In this document: one piece after another, positions 1-12,359 of the stretch
Layout: each line of letters opens with the position of its first letter
Numbering within the stretch: position 1 is the stretch's first letter
Source: Lycium barbarum
Lineage: Eukaryota > Streptophyta > Magnoliopsida > Solanales > Solanaceae
Direction: 5' to 3'
Length of the DNA: 64,000 nt
NCBI RefSeq assembly: GCF_019175385.1
Contig: NC_083339.1
Coordinates: 109,663,601-109,727,600 of the forward strand
Made by a program: the position numbers and the translations under genes
Notes under the pieces: model-generated
Database searches by the model: none
What the model was told of the DNA's origin: nothing
Seen by the model: the letters and a program-made list of their open reading frames with translations, nothing else

Positions 1-26
1 TTACTACCATTACCTACATTATTAAA

Positions 27-3000
27 TGTTAGACACCCAATTTTGACTCTCTGTATTTAAAAATTAATTTCTTTAGGCTTCCCAGTCATTAAATAGCACA
101 ATATACTGTTTTTATACATTTTTTAACTTTAATATAATTTATTGATGATTGTCCTTATTTTTAAATAATAGGAATTTTTATCAATTTATTTTCATTTTAA
201 ATAATTATTTTGTTACAGTCGTTTGTATATAAACAACATGCTAATACAGTTTTACTTCAATTAATTAGCAAGTCTCCTTAATTCAAATCACATTTTTTAC
301 TTTATTCACGAAATTACCTTAAATATATTTTTATACTTTATTATTTTTAGTTACAGTCTATTATTACATGGAAGTCGGAGGAACTAATTTTAAACACAGA
401 TAAGATTTAGCACATGGTTTTGAGAAGCCATGGTTTTGTGGCCCATGGTTTTGGCACATGAGTTTGGATAAAAAGTGGTTTATCTTTGCCTATATAAAGG
501 AGGACTTCCTCTCTCATTTTTCTCATCACTTGCACACTACCTCACACACATTTTTCTTCTCTCTACACTCTCTAGATTTTCTTTCTATAGGAAGACTACC
601 AAGGCTAACACTTTCTTCCTCTTTTTATATATTTTTTAAATTGTCTTTATATTTCATTCATACATTGCTTCTTTACTTATTCATATATATTATCTTTACA
701 TTTATTTACTTGCATTGTCTTTATATTTTTTTTATATACATTGCTTTTATATTTATTTATCTATATTATTTTTACATTTATTTATATACACTGTGTCTTT
801 AAATTTCTTCATATATTGTTTCTATATTGTTGTATTCTCTATACATTTTTCTTTACATTTTACATACATTTTCCTTACACTCTCTACACTTTTCCTTTAT
901 ATTATCTTACATCTATCTATTCTTTTATATATTTTTTATTCAAATACGTTATATACATATACATATACATATTTACATTACTTAATTACTAAGAAAAGAG
1001 GAGAGAAACTTTTCGTTAAAAGGAATGCACTTATTGTCTCTACATTTTTTATGCATTATCTTTTGCTATATTGTCTCTACAAATTTATTTATTTTCAATA
1101 CATGTATACACTGTTAAGTATTTTCTTTACACTTTTGTCAATACCATCACACTACATGCTTATTTTTTTCTATATATTTTGCTATTTACATTTACTCTAC
1201 ATCGGCTATACATCATATTTATATTTACCTATATTTCCATTTGTATTCTTATGTTCTTCTTACATACATCATTCACCTATACATTTGTTACATTACATAC
1301 ACTACACTAATCGTAGGGGCAAATCAAGTTTCATCATTCTTTTGTCAAATCACTTTTTCAAAAAAACTTTATGTCAAATCATTTTTAATAACTTTTTGTC
1401 AAACTACTTTTTCAAGGACTTTGATCACATTATTTTTTCAAAGAATCTTTATCAAATCACTTTTTAAAGACTTTATGTCACATACCTTACTTTTTGACTT
1501 TTTCAATTTTTTTTAACTAATACTTTTTCTTTCATCTTGCAATTTATTACAAATACTACACTTTTGGCCGATGAAGAAATTTCCGTCGATTTCCAAGGCC
1601 TCTCATGTACAAAAGACGGGTTTTTATTTTAAGTTTATTTATCATTTCTTTAATTCATTAGATAGTTATTTATTCTCTTACTAACACTTTTACTAAGTGT
1701 TTATACAGGTACCCGGAGATACATCCGAAGACGACACTCAGAAGGAACTCGAAGACTTCATCGAATCACTGTTTGTATTTACTTTTCGCATTTTTTTATA
1801 ACTGTACAAAACATAAACTCATCGTATAGTGAAAACTTTATTTTTGGAATGACGGGTTGATATATTTATTTACTTGTCGCCTTGTTTGCTGAACTTAAAA
1901 TTGTCATTCGCTTTAGGAAAGACTTAGGTCGTCAATACTTTCATAACTGTATTAAATTGACTTGGTATAAATACTTTGTTAAATAAATTCACACTTTTGA
2001 CGTTTAGGCAAAATATACTAGTCCATCCTTTATTTTATATTATTTATACACTCTTAATACAACTTACATTTTATATTGTTTCGTGTACACTAATACATAT
2101 TTTAATTAAGTTAAATTCACATTTTGACGCTAGGCAAATATTAAGTCTTCTATTCACAAATCTTTTATTCTTTAGAGGCATTACACATTTTCACTAATTT
2201 TTTATCCACAAACCCTTATACTTATTTTTTACCAATACTTTTTACAATTATTTTGTTCCTTATTCTTTTGATAGGAGATTCATTAAACAAACACTCTTTT
2301 TAACTAAACGGTAGAAAGAAGTCAAATAGACTTTACTTTTCTGAATAATTTTGCTATATAAACACTTTACACCAATGAATATTCGTAGATTATTTTTTAC
2401 ATTCTTTATGGACTAATATACCTAGTTATACAATTCTTTAGACATTTTATGTTCAATATACACTCTTTTATTCTTGAAAATACATTATTTATTTATTTAT
2501 TTAATATCAATACATTCTTACATAGACGCACATTCTTTATATCGTTGATATATTTATTTTTTACATAGTCTTACATTTTTTTTATATTCTTAATATAGTT
2601 ACACATTCTTTACACTAACATATATATACACTCTTTCTACTAACAGATATACTTTTATACTTACGAGGTACATTCTCTTTATACTCTTTTATATATTCTT
2701 TTTTACTATACATTCTTTATGAATACCTGATACTTGATATAAATACATTTTTATACACTGTATATACATAGTATATTATCACTTAGTGTAACTTTTCATG
2801 AAGTCATAACATTTTGAAAACAGGTAATAATAATGATAAACAGATAGATAATCCCCCTCTAGTGTTCAGTTAAACTAAGTTTAAGGACTGTCTTCGGATA
2901 GGCTCTGAGGGATGCTTAATACTTTCCCCTCGGGGTAAATAAAACCCTTATCTAGAATCTCATAGGTTTCGTGGACTGAAATGGAGTAGACACACAAATA

Positions 3001-3118
3001 CATATAGGTTTCCTGATTTTCCTAAAAAATAAGGTGGTGACTCTAACCCTTTTAAAAGCAGTTAGAAGAACCGTGAAGTTGCAACCTATCTTGAACCCGT
3101 TCAAAATAGGGCGTAACA
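27..3118 (+). mobile_element. Solo LTR, family A copy 1 (TGTT..AACA, TSD TTAAA)
   Basis: A 3092-bp block begins TGTTAGACACCC and ends GGGCGTAACA. It is flanked by TTAAA at 22-26 and at 3119-3123, the 5-bp duplication expected of an LTR integrase. The terminal sequences match family A copy 2 at 19337-22893: both start with a GACACCCAATTTTG motif and share a 3' block with a GGTGGTGACTC/GGTGGCGACTC motif followed by AAAATAGGG. There is no gag, pol, primer-binding site or polypurine tract, so this is a solo LTR. Most of its body is pyrimidine- and AT-rich degenerate repeat, which opens long Phe/Tyr/Leu-rich reading frames that are not genes. It is probably Ty3/gypsy, from the overall look of the ends only. 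Confidence 0.88.
491..498 (+). promoter_or_regulatory. LTR-type TATA box in family A copy 1
   Basis: TATATAAA lies about 465 bp into the LTR and is followed by a pyrimidine-rich stretch (CTTCCTCTCTC), the usual look of a plant LTR U3/R boundary. The other family A LTR has a TATAAATA at 20148-20155 in a comparable setting. Whether it is active cannot be told from sequence. Confidence 0.5.
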
Positions 3119-3345
3119 TTAAATGGGGAAAATGACCTAATAATACTACTTAAGATTCTATATTACAAAATATAAGAATATTTTTTCTTATTTACAAAAC
3201 ATACCAACAAAATTATAAAATATATAAGATTTGGGCTTAATGGAATACTCATGATTTTGGGCTTTTATTTAGGAATAGAATCTGATTTTTAAATGTGGCT
3301 TAATTTTAGGATACTTACCAATCAGATTCTTCTTCTTTTCAAAAC

Positions 3346-3347
<2 letters not shown>

Positions 3348-3392
<45 letters not shown>
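3348..3392. repeat. (TC)n microsatellite, about 22 units
   Basis: Uninterrupted TC dinucleotides in the spacer between the solo LTR and LINE-1. Likely length-polymorphic. Confidence 0.97.
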
Positions 3393-3394
<2 letters not shown>

Positions 3395-3479
3395 AGCAAA
3401 TGCTGATAGATTATGTATACATTAATAATAGAAAAAGCTTTTGATTACTGACCTGTATATTAAATATATATAAAAGTTG

Positions 3480-3895
<416 letters not shown>

Positions 3896-3939
3896 ATGCA
3901 TATACTAGAAATATAAATTATATATCTATTACTAATTAT

Positions 3940-4117
3940 ACCGGTAATATTTTAAGTATAATAATAATAATATACACATCTAATTTATATTACTGGGTAT
4001 ACCAATAGTATTATGAGTATAATTATACCAATACTATTATGAGTATAATAATGTATATTAATGATTATACCAGTAATATATGAGTATAATTATAATAACG
4101 TATATTATAAATTATAT
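3940..4117. repeat. Imperfect minisatellite, left half of the LINE-1 insertion site
   Basis: Loose repeats of a theme such as TATACCAGTAATAT-TATGAGTATAATAATGTATATTA. The same theme resumes at 12167-12245 on the far side of LINE-1, so LINE-1 split a pre-existing AT-rich minisatellite. Confidence 0.7.
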
Positions 4118-4129
4118 ACATTTTGAGCA
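4118..4129 (+). repeat. LINE-1 left target-site duplication
   Basis: ACATTTTGAGCA here is repeated exactly at 12155-12166, directly after the LINE-1 poly-A tract. A 12-bp duplication is typical of target-primed reverse transcription. Confidence 0.9.
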
Positions 4130-4191
4130 AAAAAAGCTCTCTTCTCTCTCCATGCAAACCCTAAAAGAGAGTAAACCCTAATCTATTAACC

Positions 4192-6340
4192 ATGGCCGTC
4201 GGCGGCCAGCCACCATTGGTGGTTAGTTCCCTACCTTCAACTACTCACTACCCACCTTTACCTTCCAACCCATTGGTGGCTGGTTCCCTACCTTCAACTA
4301 CTCACTACCCACCTTTACCTTCCAACCCTTCCACTAGTGGAGCAATTACTATTGATGAATCTGCAGTGAAAACCCTAAGATATGCTGAAGTTCTAAACCC
4401 TAATCATGCAACCATGCTGACGCCAATATGTGATGTTGAACCAATTCCAATGAAGCCCGTGAAGATTGTTGATGGAATACATATGATTAAATGGACGGAG
4501 GAAGAGGTTCTACGCATGAACAAAATTGAAAAACTCTCATATGCAGTGATAGGAAAATTTTCTTATAATCTGCCTGATTTGGAAGACTTGAGAATCCAAA
4601 TTCCTAAACAATGTGGCATCAAATGAGATTGTCGTATTGGATTTTTCAGGCATAGACACGTCCTTATGAGATTGGAGAACTTAGAAGACTTCCTTAAAAT
4701 GACTTCAAAGGCTTCACATTATGTTAAGTGTAAGGATGGCTACTCTTACCAAATGCGTACGTTAATTTATGATCCCATGTTCAAAATTGATGAGGAGACG
4801 ACTAAGGCTATAGCTTGGATATATTTTCCGTACTTGTTACCTACTTATTATGTAAAGGAGGCTCTTTTCTCTTTAGCTTCAGCAGTAGGTCAACCAATGC
4901 AGTTGGACATGGCAACCACTAACAAAAATAGACCTAGTTGTGCTAGGGTTAAAGTTTTAGTTAATCTTGTTGCTAAGCTACCAGAGTTTGTAAGCATGGA
5001 AATCAAGGATGAGAATTCTGAACAAGTTAGACAAGTGGATGTTAAGATACAATATGAGGTACTGCCAAAGTATTAATGTAAGAAATGCAAGCTTCAGGGT
5101 CATGATGAGATTGGTTGTAGGATATTGCATCCAGAATTGAGGTTTGAGGCTGCTGAGACTTCTGAAAATGAGGTTGTGAATGATGCTGGTAAGAAGAAGG
5201 AGGAGGGGGTGAAGAAGGTTGTTCCACAGGTGGTGAAACAACCTTCTACAGGTTGGAACTATAGGAAATTCCCTACTAAAACTCTTGCTAGTGGATTGGT
5301 AGTGGGAAATCCTGGAACTTTTAATGTGGTTGCAGATAGAAGAAATATGGATATGGTAATAAATCTGTCAATAATGAAGTTCATGTGGAAAACAAATTTG
5401 CTGCACTTGAGATTGAAGAAGTGGTTGATAATGGGAAAGATGGGCCTTTAATATCTGATGATGCAAGTCCTAGTGCACCAAAAGTAGTTGATAGTGCTGA
5501 AGGGAAATCAGGGAGAATAAGGATTCTAAAGCTGTGATTGATAATATGATAATGGAAGAAAACTCTACTTCTTTGCAGACAAATTTGGTATCTGTGGGAA
5601 CTTCTGAGGAGATGTCAAAAGTGATATGTAATGAAGATTCTTCTACAGGCAAGTTAGAAATAGTAGATCCTACTACTACTGTTCATGAACTTAATGTTGA
5701 AGACCATATTGTGGACACTGTAGTGGATATTGTGGTAAATCTAGAGGAGGATTTTGTGGCTATTCCAGAGACTCCAGCAGTTGTGAGTCATGGAGTGGAT
5801 CATGTGGAAGTTGATGATCCTGGTGATAATGTAGAAGTTGATAATGAGGAAAAAAAGGCTAAGGTGGATTATGAGGTAAAAAAGGCTTCTTTATTTGCTT
5901 CCAAATGGGGTGATAATGTAGAAGTTGATGATCCTGGTGGAGGACTGGATGGGGAATTGGTGAACTCACAGTCATTACCTTTAATTGAGAAGGGGATGGT
6001 TAAATCAATGGATATAGTAACCAGTTCTATGACAATTCAACCTTTGCAAATATTGAGTAAGGACTCTCCTATGAGAAGGCTACATGAGATTGTTTCTCAC
6101 CAAGTAGGAGGGTCAGAAATCAGTAACTTAGATGGACAGGAGAAGGAGATCAGTAATATTGAAGATAGTGAGGAATCTCTGGAGGCTAATTTAGCTCATA
6201 TAAGTAGACAGGTTGGTTTATCTCTGAAATCAGCATTGAAGAATGGCAAAAAGGGAAAGAAGGGAAGCCATATGGAAGGTCAACATCTAACTAGGGATGT
6301 GCCAAAGAGAGCTGCAGCTTTGAAAGTCTCTTTTAAATGA
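4192..6340 (+). pseudogene. LINE-1 ORF1: gag-like RNA-binding protein (DUF4283 type plus CCHC knuckle), degraded
   Basis: The start is the first ATG after the leader (MAVGGQPPLVV). An N-terminal Pro-rich stretch holds a direct repeat (SLPSTTHYPPLPSNP twice). A DUF4283-like domain follows (KLSYAVIGKFSYNLP, then IAWIYFPYLLPTYYVKEALF and GQPMQLDMATTNKNRPSCARV), then a CCHC knuckle of the form C-x2-C-x4-H-x4-C at about 5080-5120 (CKKCKLQGHDEIGC). The tail is acidic and repetitive and ends ALKVSFK. Damage: an in-frame TGA at 4624-4626 where LINE-2 has a Gly codon, a TAA at about 5074-5076 just before the knuckle, and a frameshift between about 5340 and 5530. The protein would bind LINE RNA as ORF1 does in L1 elements; this copy cannot make it whole. 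Confidence 0.88.
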
Positions 6341-7060
6341 TAGTAAAAGCTTTGATATGGAACATCAGATCAGTAAGGACTCAACAGGCTTTTCATAGGC
6401 TACAGATGTTACATAGACATCACAATTTTGTATTGATAGCTTTGATGGAACCTTTCCAACAAGCTAGATATATACATAATTATAAAAGAAGATTGGGAAT
6501 GCATAGTGCAGGTGCAAACTGCAATGGGAAGATTTGGTTCTTTGTTAATGATAATGTGGATATACAGATTGTATCAGATACAGAACATGAGATTACTTTG
6601 ATGTTATTTTTGCAGGAGCACAACAGACATATGATTTCTACACTAGTATATGCTAAATGTGATGCCCTTGAGAGGTTATAATTATGGGATAGTATTTATC
6701 ATTTGTCTGCTAACATAGACATACCTTGGATGGTAGGAGGAGATTTTAATGTGTTACTGAATGAGGAATAGAAAATTGGTGGTACTCCTATTGTCCCTCA
6801 AGATTATGAAGACTTTGCCTTCTGCATAAATTCTTGTGAGCTGGAGGAAACTACTTTCAAAGGTAGTCCATTTACATAGTATTATGAGAGGGCTGGAAAT
6901 GACTGCATATTTGAGAGGTTGGATAGAATGGTAGTCAACTCATATATGCAGGATTGGTTTGGAAGTATTGAGGTGGAACACTTGTCTAGGACTGGATCTG
7001 ACCATGCTCATTTATCTATCACCTTGGGTACTGATATTCCAAACTTCATCAAGCCTTTCA
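6337..7060 (+). other. LINE-1 APE-type endonuclease domain
   Basis: Ordered endonuclease motifs: WNIRSV at the N-terminus, LIALMEP (catalytic Glu region), GKIWFF, GGDFNVLLNEE (the DFN motif), RLDRMV, and a terminal SDHAHL with the SDH catalytic motif. Stops interrupt at 6679-6681 (TAA), about 6769 (TAG) and about 6877 (TAG, where family members usually have Trp). The reading frame is the same throughout. Confidence 0.88.
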
Positions 7061-7348
7061 GGTTTCTGAAGTTTTGGACTGATCATGAAGATTTTCAGGA
7101 TATTGTTAAAGATAATTGTCCTGGGGACAGTGAGGGTGATCTTTTTTTGAATTTCAAGAAGAAGATTAAACAAGTTAAAGGGGCACTATCAACTTGGAGT
7201 AAGGTGGTTTTTGGTGACATATTCAAACAACTCATCATAAGGGAAGAGATTGTGAGGGTGAAAGAACAGTTGTTTGAAGAAGATCCTTCATGGGTGAATA
7301 GATGCATTCTGCAGCTAGCATAAGCAGAAATGAAGAAATATCTACATT

Positions 7349-8560
7349 TTGAGAAAATTTTGGAAACAAAAATCTTCCTCAACCTGGTTTGCTGAGGGTG
7401 ATAGAAACACAAAGTTCTTCCATAGTATTGTCAATGGTAGAAGAAAAAGGCTACAACTGAAGAGAATCCAAGATGATGATGGTGTTTGGCTTGAGAATGA
7501 GGAAGGAATTGCTCAAGGTGCAATGCAGTTTTTTCAGGATCAGTTTACTCAAAAAGTTTGTAGTTCAGACTTTTCTATGATAAATATTGTGCTCAGATTA
7601 GTTACTGATGAATACAATGAAATGTTGTGTGCCCTTCCCACAGAAAATAAAGCTAAAAAGGCAGCTTTTGATTTAAAAGGTGAGAGTGCTTGTGGTCCAG
7701 ATGGATTATCAGGCAGTTTTTATCAGGCTTGCTGGAATATAGTTGGGATAGATGTCTATAAAGTAGTGAAGGCAATCTATGAAGGTCATACTCTTCTTAA
7801 GTCTGTCACTCACACAAATTTGGTGCTCCTTCCTAAGAAGGAGGTGGTTCAGCAGTTCACTGATTTGAGGCCTATAAGTTTGAGTAACTTTGTCAATAAA
7901 GTTATTTCTAGAGTTGTGCATGGGAGGCTAGACAAGATCTTACATGAGATGATTTCTCCTAACCAGTCTGGGTTTGTGAAGAATAGAAGTATCATTGAGA
8001 ATGTTCTACTTACTCAAGAAATTGTGACTGATATTAGGAAAAGAGGCAAACCTGCTAATGTGATCATCAAGCTAGACATGGCTAAAGCCTATGATAGAGT
8101 GTCATGGCAGTTTTAAACAAAGTTTTGGAAAGGATGAGATTTGATGGAGCATTTGTGGATCAGATATGGAGATTGCTAGCTAACAACTGGTACTCAGTTC
8201 TGTTAAATGGCTAGTCTTATGGTTTCTTTCACTCAACTAGAGGAGTGAAACAAGGTGATCCTTTATCACCTGCATTGTTTGTTCTAGTTGCAGAGGTGCT
8301 ATCAAGAGCTCTTAACACTTTATTTGGCCATGAACAATACAAAGGGTATGGTATGCCTAAATGAAGTGCCAACTTAAACCATCTTGCATATGCAGATGAC
8401 ACCATTATCTTTACCTCAGTAGATAAGGTATCATTGGAGATGATCATGACAATCTTGAGGAAGTATGAAGATGTTTCAGGACAGAAAATCCACAGAAACA
8501 AGAGTTGTTTCTATTTGCATCAGAAAGTTTCAGCTGCTTTATGTCATGAGGGGGAGTAGA
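7349..8560 (+). other. LINE-1 reverse transcriptase domain, 5' part
   Basis: RT motifs in order: GPDGLSGSFYQACW, DLRPISLSNFVNKVISRV, NQSGFVKNRS, IIKLDMAKAYDRVSW (first catalytic Asp), GVKQGDPLSP, and the catalytic YADD box at 8389-8400. A one-base deletion near 8113 breaks the frame right after the AYDRVSW motif. The domain is cut by the solo LTR at 8561 and resumes after 9785 with the thumb-region motif LQNWKGRLLSFGGKAFLI. Confidence 0.92.
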
Positions 8561-9780
8561 TGATAAGTTGGTATTTTACCAAATTATTTCTTCTTTAAAG
8601 CTTAGACTTTTGCAATGTTTGATTGAAAAAATAGTGTATTTAATGTCGTTTACTTCCATTTTATAGGTTTATGTGATTTAGAAGTGATCGGAAGAAACCA
8701 AGCGAAAACAAAGTCAAAAAGAGGCCAAATTGGACAAAAACTGCACAGTTTTGCAAAACTGTCAAAAGTGGACAGTTTTGCAAAAACGGGATAGAACTGA
8801 AAAAAACGGGCAGAACTGCAAAAACTGAAAGTTGGGGCATATTTTGTCATTTTTTGGACTTGGAAAAATTGAGGAGCTACAAAAGAGAGGCTTGGGGCAA
8901 AACATTTTCATCTTTGGCCATTTGTCTTACAAGCTTGGAGGCTAGGGTTTTTCTACACCATTGGAGGCGAAGATTGGAAGCACTTCAATGAGATATTTCT
9001 TAATCCTTTCTTCAATTCCTTGTTTTGTATTGAATATTTAAGTGTGTAGTATTTCATTTCTATACTTGAATCTTGTTTATGAAAATATTCTTGATTAAAG
9101 TTTGGTTTGAAACTCTTGTTATGCTTATGTATTGAATGATTTTTATTCCTAATGAAGTGAGTTATTGTTTCTTTAATTAATCTCGTTCTTGAATGTTTCC
9201 AAAGGGATTATCTAAACCTAGGACTCACCCATTTACTTAGATTGAGCTCGGAAGAGGAAATCTAGGTTGGGAAAGATTAGTTAACAAGGATTTGGGTCAT
9301 TAAACCCATCTAATAACTTGAGCTCGGAAGAGGATAGTTACTTGATGTTAAATTGATCGTGCCTAATATCACACTCTAAGGCTTGGAAAATCTTAGAGTG
9401 AAATTCATTGATTTGGTTGGAAGACTTTCAATGAGATTTTAGAAATTATTATCTATTAACATAAACCCGCTCTTAGTTGTAAAATCATGAAATACATTGG
9501 ATCGTTACTTGAGTGTAATTTCCTTTGTATCCAAACTTGTGGCCATTGATCATTTTACTTGCTTTCTAGGTTAGTTTACATTTTTGTATTAGTTAGAATT
9601 TTCTCCAAAAACCAAAATTATCCATCGTTTGGCTTTAGCTTAGTTGGTGAAAGTTCCTTACTTTCTTAATCGCCTAGCATATTGTTCCCTGTGGGATCGA
9701 CCCCGACTCATAGTTGGGTAAAATATATTGCATACGACCGTGTATGCTTTCTCTTTGAGGAGTGCATTTGGACGTTATCA
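8561..9780 (+). mobile_element. Solo LTR, family C copy 1 (TGAT..ATCA, TSD GTAGA) inside the LINE-1 RT
   Basis: A 1220-bp block starts TGATAAGTTGG and ends GGACGTTATCA. It is flanked by GTAGA at 8556-8560 and 9781-9785. Removing it rejoins the LINE-1 reading frame. A second copy lies at 23597-24911 in the opposite orientation. The block holds repeats of the theme TTTGCAAAACTGTCC (8740-8830) and a conserved 3' block (TGTTCCCTGTGGGATCGACC). No internal retrotransposon sequence is present. Superfamily is uncertain, probably gypsy-like. Confidence 0.92.
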
Positions 9781-10699
9781 GTAGACTACAGGGTTCACTA
9801 GAGGAGTCTTCCCATTTATGTAATTAGGCTGTCCAATATTTCATACTAGAAAGAAGAAGGTGTACTTTAATGAGTTGATCAAGAAGGTTAAAAACAAGCT
9901 GCAGAATTGGAAGGGCAGGCTCCTTTCTTTTGGTGGTAAGGCATTCTTAATCACTAGTGTACTTCAAAGTATGCCTCTATATCTGCTATCAGCCATGAGA
10001 CCTACTAAATACACTTTGAATGAGTTACACAAAATCTTTGCAAGATTTTTCTGGAGCAATAAAGAAGAATGAAAAAGTAGACATTGGTCAGCTTGGTTAA
10101 AAGTGTGTGTGCCAAAGAATGAAGGAGGCCTGGGGTTTAGATCCTTATTTGATATCTCTGGTGCTCTTTTTTCTAAGTTATCCATGATGGGTTTAGAACC
10201 ACATGCACATTTTGGTCTACCTATTTGTGGAATAAGTATTGTAAAAGACATATTACAACTCTAATGCAGTGAAGAGGTGGCTCACAATTATGGAAAAAGA
10301 TGTTAGAAGCTAGAGATGTGATTGAAAAGGATATATGGTGGGAGACAAGAAATGGTTCAGCTAACTTCTGGTATGATAATTGGACAAAGCTAGGTCCAAT
10401 AGCTGATTTGATGCTTACAAACTTTCCCGTTGATGAAACCATTCAGTATGTGGAAGACATGATGATAAATGGACAGTGGAATCTCTCTAAGCTTCAGCGA
10501 ACTGTGCCAGAGGATTTAGTAGAACACATCACACATAGCTTCAATAGAGATACAATTGATCAATCTATAGACAAGGCCTGGTGGATGCTTAATGCAAATG
10601 GTAAATTCACAGTTTCAAGTGCTTGGGAAAAGATCAGGCAAAAAAAGAAGGTAAGCTGGTTTATCATCAGATGTAGACCAAAGGGTTGCAGTTCAAAAT

Positions 10700-10973
10700 T
10701 GCATTTCTTTTGTGGAGAGTATGGAAATAAAAGCTGCCAGTGGATGATGTTTTTACAAGAATGGGGATATCCATAGTATCTATTTGTAGGTGTTGCTCAC
10801 AACCACAACAAGAAACGTTGGAACATATATTCCTAACAGGAGACTATGCAGCAGCAATGTGGAAAGTTTTTACAGATGCAGCTGGTATTCAAGGACCTTT
10901 TGTGCAGGTGAAACAGGCAGTGAAAAAATGGTGGGATGCCAAATGCTCAGCCAAGTTGAAACCTCTTGTATAG
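10700..10973 (+). other. LINE-1 zinc-binding region after the RT (zf-RVT-like)
   Basis: Two overlapping frames together give the expected pattern: KLPVDDVFTRMGI, then a Cys cluster (CRCCSQPQQETLEHIFLTG) and AAMWKVF. This matches the zinc-binding region that follows RT in plant LINEs. A frameshift splits it. Confidence 0.75.
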
Positions 10974-11213
10974 GCTGCACCAGCTATCATACTATGACAA
11001 CTTTAGAAGAAAAGGAATACAGTAGTGCATGGGGGGACAATGTGTAAGGCTAAGGTACTCTATGATATCAACATGAATTTTGTGCAGCTGGGAAAAATCA
11101 AATATCCTTGGATGAAAGATATTCTAGGCTCTTGGCCTCATCTGGTTAATTACTTAGAAAGCTACAAGCCACAGATCAGCTATATACTGGTGCACTGGTC
11201 TAGTCCCCTACAG

Positions 11214-11595
11214 GGTTGGTACAAGTGTAATAGTGATGGAGCATCTAAAGGAAATCCTGGCCCCATCTCAGCAGCCTTTTGTGTTAGAGACAGTCTTAGA
11301 GATTTTATATATGCCAGCACAAGGAGAGTGGGGGATACAAGCTGTCTAGTTGCAGAAGCTAAGGCAATGTATGATGGTTTGGTTTATTGTGTAACTAACC
11401 AGCTATTGCCTCTTTATTTTGAGTCTGATTCTTTGAGCTTAGTGAAAATGGTGGAAGGTGAATGGGATGTGCCATGGTCTATAAGTTTAGAGGTTTATAA
11501 CATTATTGAATGGAGAAGGAAAGGAGTAATCCATATTGGGTATGTAATGAGGGAAGGAAATCAGCTTGCAGACTTTCTAACTAACCATATCTTTA
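11214..11595 (+). other. LINE-1 C-terminal RNase H domain
   Basis: Motifs GWYKCNSDGASKGNPGP (first catalytic Asp), AEAKAMYDGL (catalytic Glu), FESDSLSLVKMV (second Asp) and EGNQLADFLTNH (last Asp) occur in order and spacing typical of RNase H. The reading frame is open from 11025 to 11726. RNase H at the ORF2 C-terminus is known from some plant L1 lineages. Confidence 0.9.
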
Positions 11596-11726
11596 GTTTT
11601 GCAGGTACATTATGCTTTGAAAACTTTATGGAGTTACCAGCAGCTGCAAAAAGGCTGGTAAACATTGACAAAATGCAGATGCCATCTTTCAGATTCAAGC
11701 CAGTGTTTGCCAGAGAGCTTGACTGA

Positions 11727-12154
11727 GGTGCTAAACACAGCAGCAACATAGTTGAGCTTCATATGCAGGTCTATAATTACTAAACTAGAAGGGCTGAATA
11801 TGTTCAACTATTCTACAGCAGCAGATTTGAGTTGCCAAGATTCCATCAGCATGAAGTTTTTCACTACAGCAGAATGAACAACTGAGTATAATCAAGTCAC
11901 AACATGCACAAGTTCAAGTTTGAAGGATTCTTCTATTGGTTATGATTTCATAGCACCTGGTGAGAGCTTCGAGGTTGCTTGAGTGAAATCAAACCAGAAA
12001 TTTGGACAGTTTGTAGTTAAACTAGAGTTAATGCTTTGGTTGTTTATTTCACTTCATAAACACTTTTGGCCTTATTTTGTTTTATTTCTCTGTACACTCT
12101 TTTTATCAATAAATTCACAACTAGTATCATGCTAGTTGTTTTTCTTAAAAAAAA
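11727..12154 (+). other. LINE-1 3' UTR and poly-A tail
   Basis: About 420 bp after the ORF2 stop, with ATCAATAAA near 12107-12115 as a plausible polyadenylation signal and a terminal A9 tract at 12146-12154 directly before the right TSD. Confidence 0.85.
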
Positions 12155-12166
12155 ACATTTTGAGCA
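12155..12166 (+). repeat. LINE-1 right target-site duplication
   Basis: ACATTTTGAGCA, identical to 4118-4129. The AT-rich minisatellite that LINE-1 interrupted continues from 12167 to about 12245. Confidence 0.9.
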
Positions 12167-12359
12167 TAATAATATATATTACTAATTATACAAGTAATTA
12201 TACCAGTTATATGATGAGTGTAATAATGTATATTACTAGTTAGATTTGTTTATGTACCAATCTCTATAGTGTTACCAGTTATTTATCCAAGTGTGCATCA
12301 TTATCCAAATATTCTTTTTTTTTAATTAAATTTAGCCATCATGGCAATTTTATTGATTA

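Larger units (their letters stand above)
6337..11726 (+). pseudogene. LINE-1 ORF2: APE endonuclease, reverse transcriptase, zinc-binding region and RNase H, degraded
   Basis: It starts with an ATG overlapping the ORF1 stop (ATGA, 6337-6340). The domain order is endonuclease (6337 to about 7060), RT (about 7349-8560, resuming 9786-10075), zf-RVT-like region (about 10700-10960) and RNase H (about 11214-11595). In-frame stops lie near 6679, 6769 and 6877. Frameshifts lie near 7335 and 8110. Further RT stops include TAG at about 8212 (LINE-2 has a Gln codon) and TGA at about 8362 (LINE-2 has Trp). A 1.2-kb solo LTR splits the RT. The enzyme would nick DNA and copy LINE RNA by target-primed reverse transcription. 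This copy is dead. Confidence 0.9.
4130..12154 (+). mobile_element. LINE-1: near full-length L1-type non-LTR retrotransposon, with a nested solo LTR
   Basis: It has a 5' leader of about 62 bp, ORF1 (nucleic-acid binding), ORF2 (endonuclease, reverse transcriptase, zinc-binding region, RNase H), a 3' UTR and a poly-A tract at 12146-12154. It is flanked by the 12-bp duplication ACATTTTGAGCA. Without the nested LTR (8561-9780 plus one 5-bp TSD) the element is about 6.8 kb, a normal size for plant L1. Both ORFs carry stop codons and frameshifts, so it cannot now move by itself. The intact ends and TSD show that the whole element arrived in one event. Confidence 0.93.

Noticed and set aside
458..2197. 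Long plus-strand reading frames rich in Phe, Tyr, Leu and Ile
   Set aside because: They lie in the pyrimidine/AT-rich body of the family A solo LTR, several frames overlap, and the residues simply reflect base composition.
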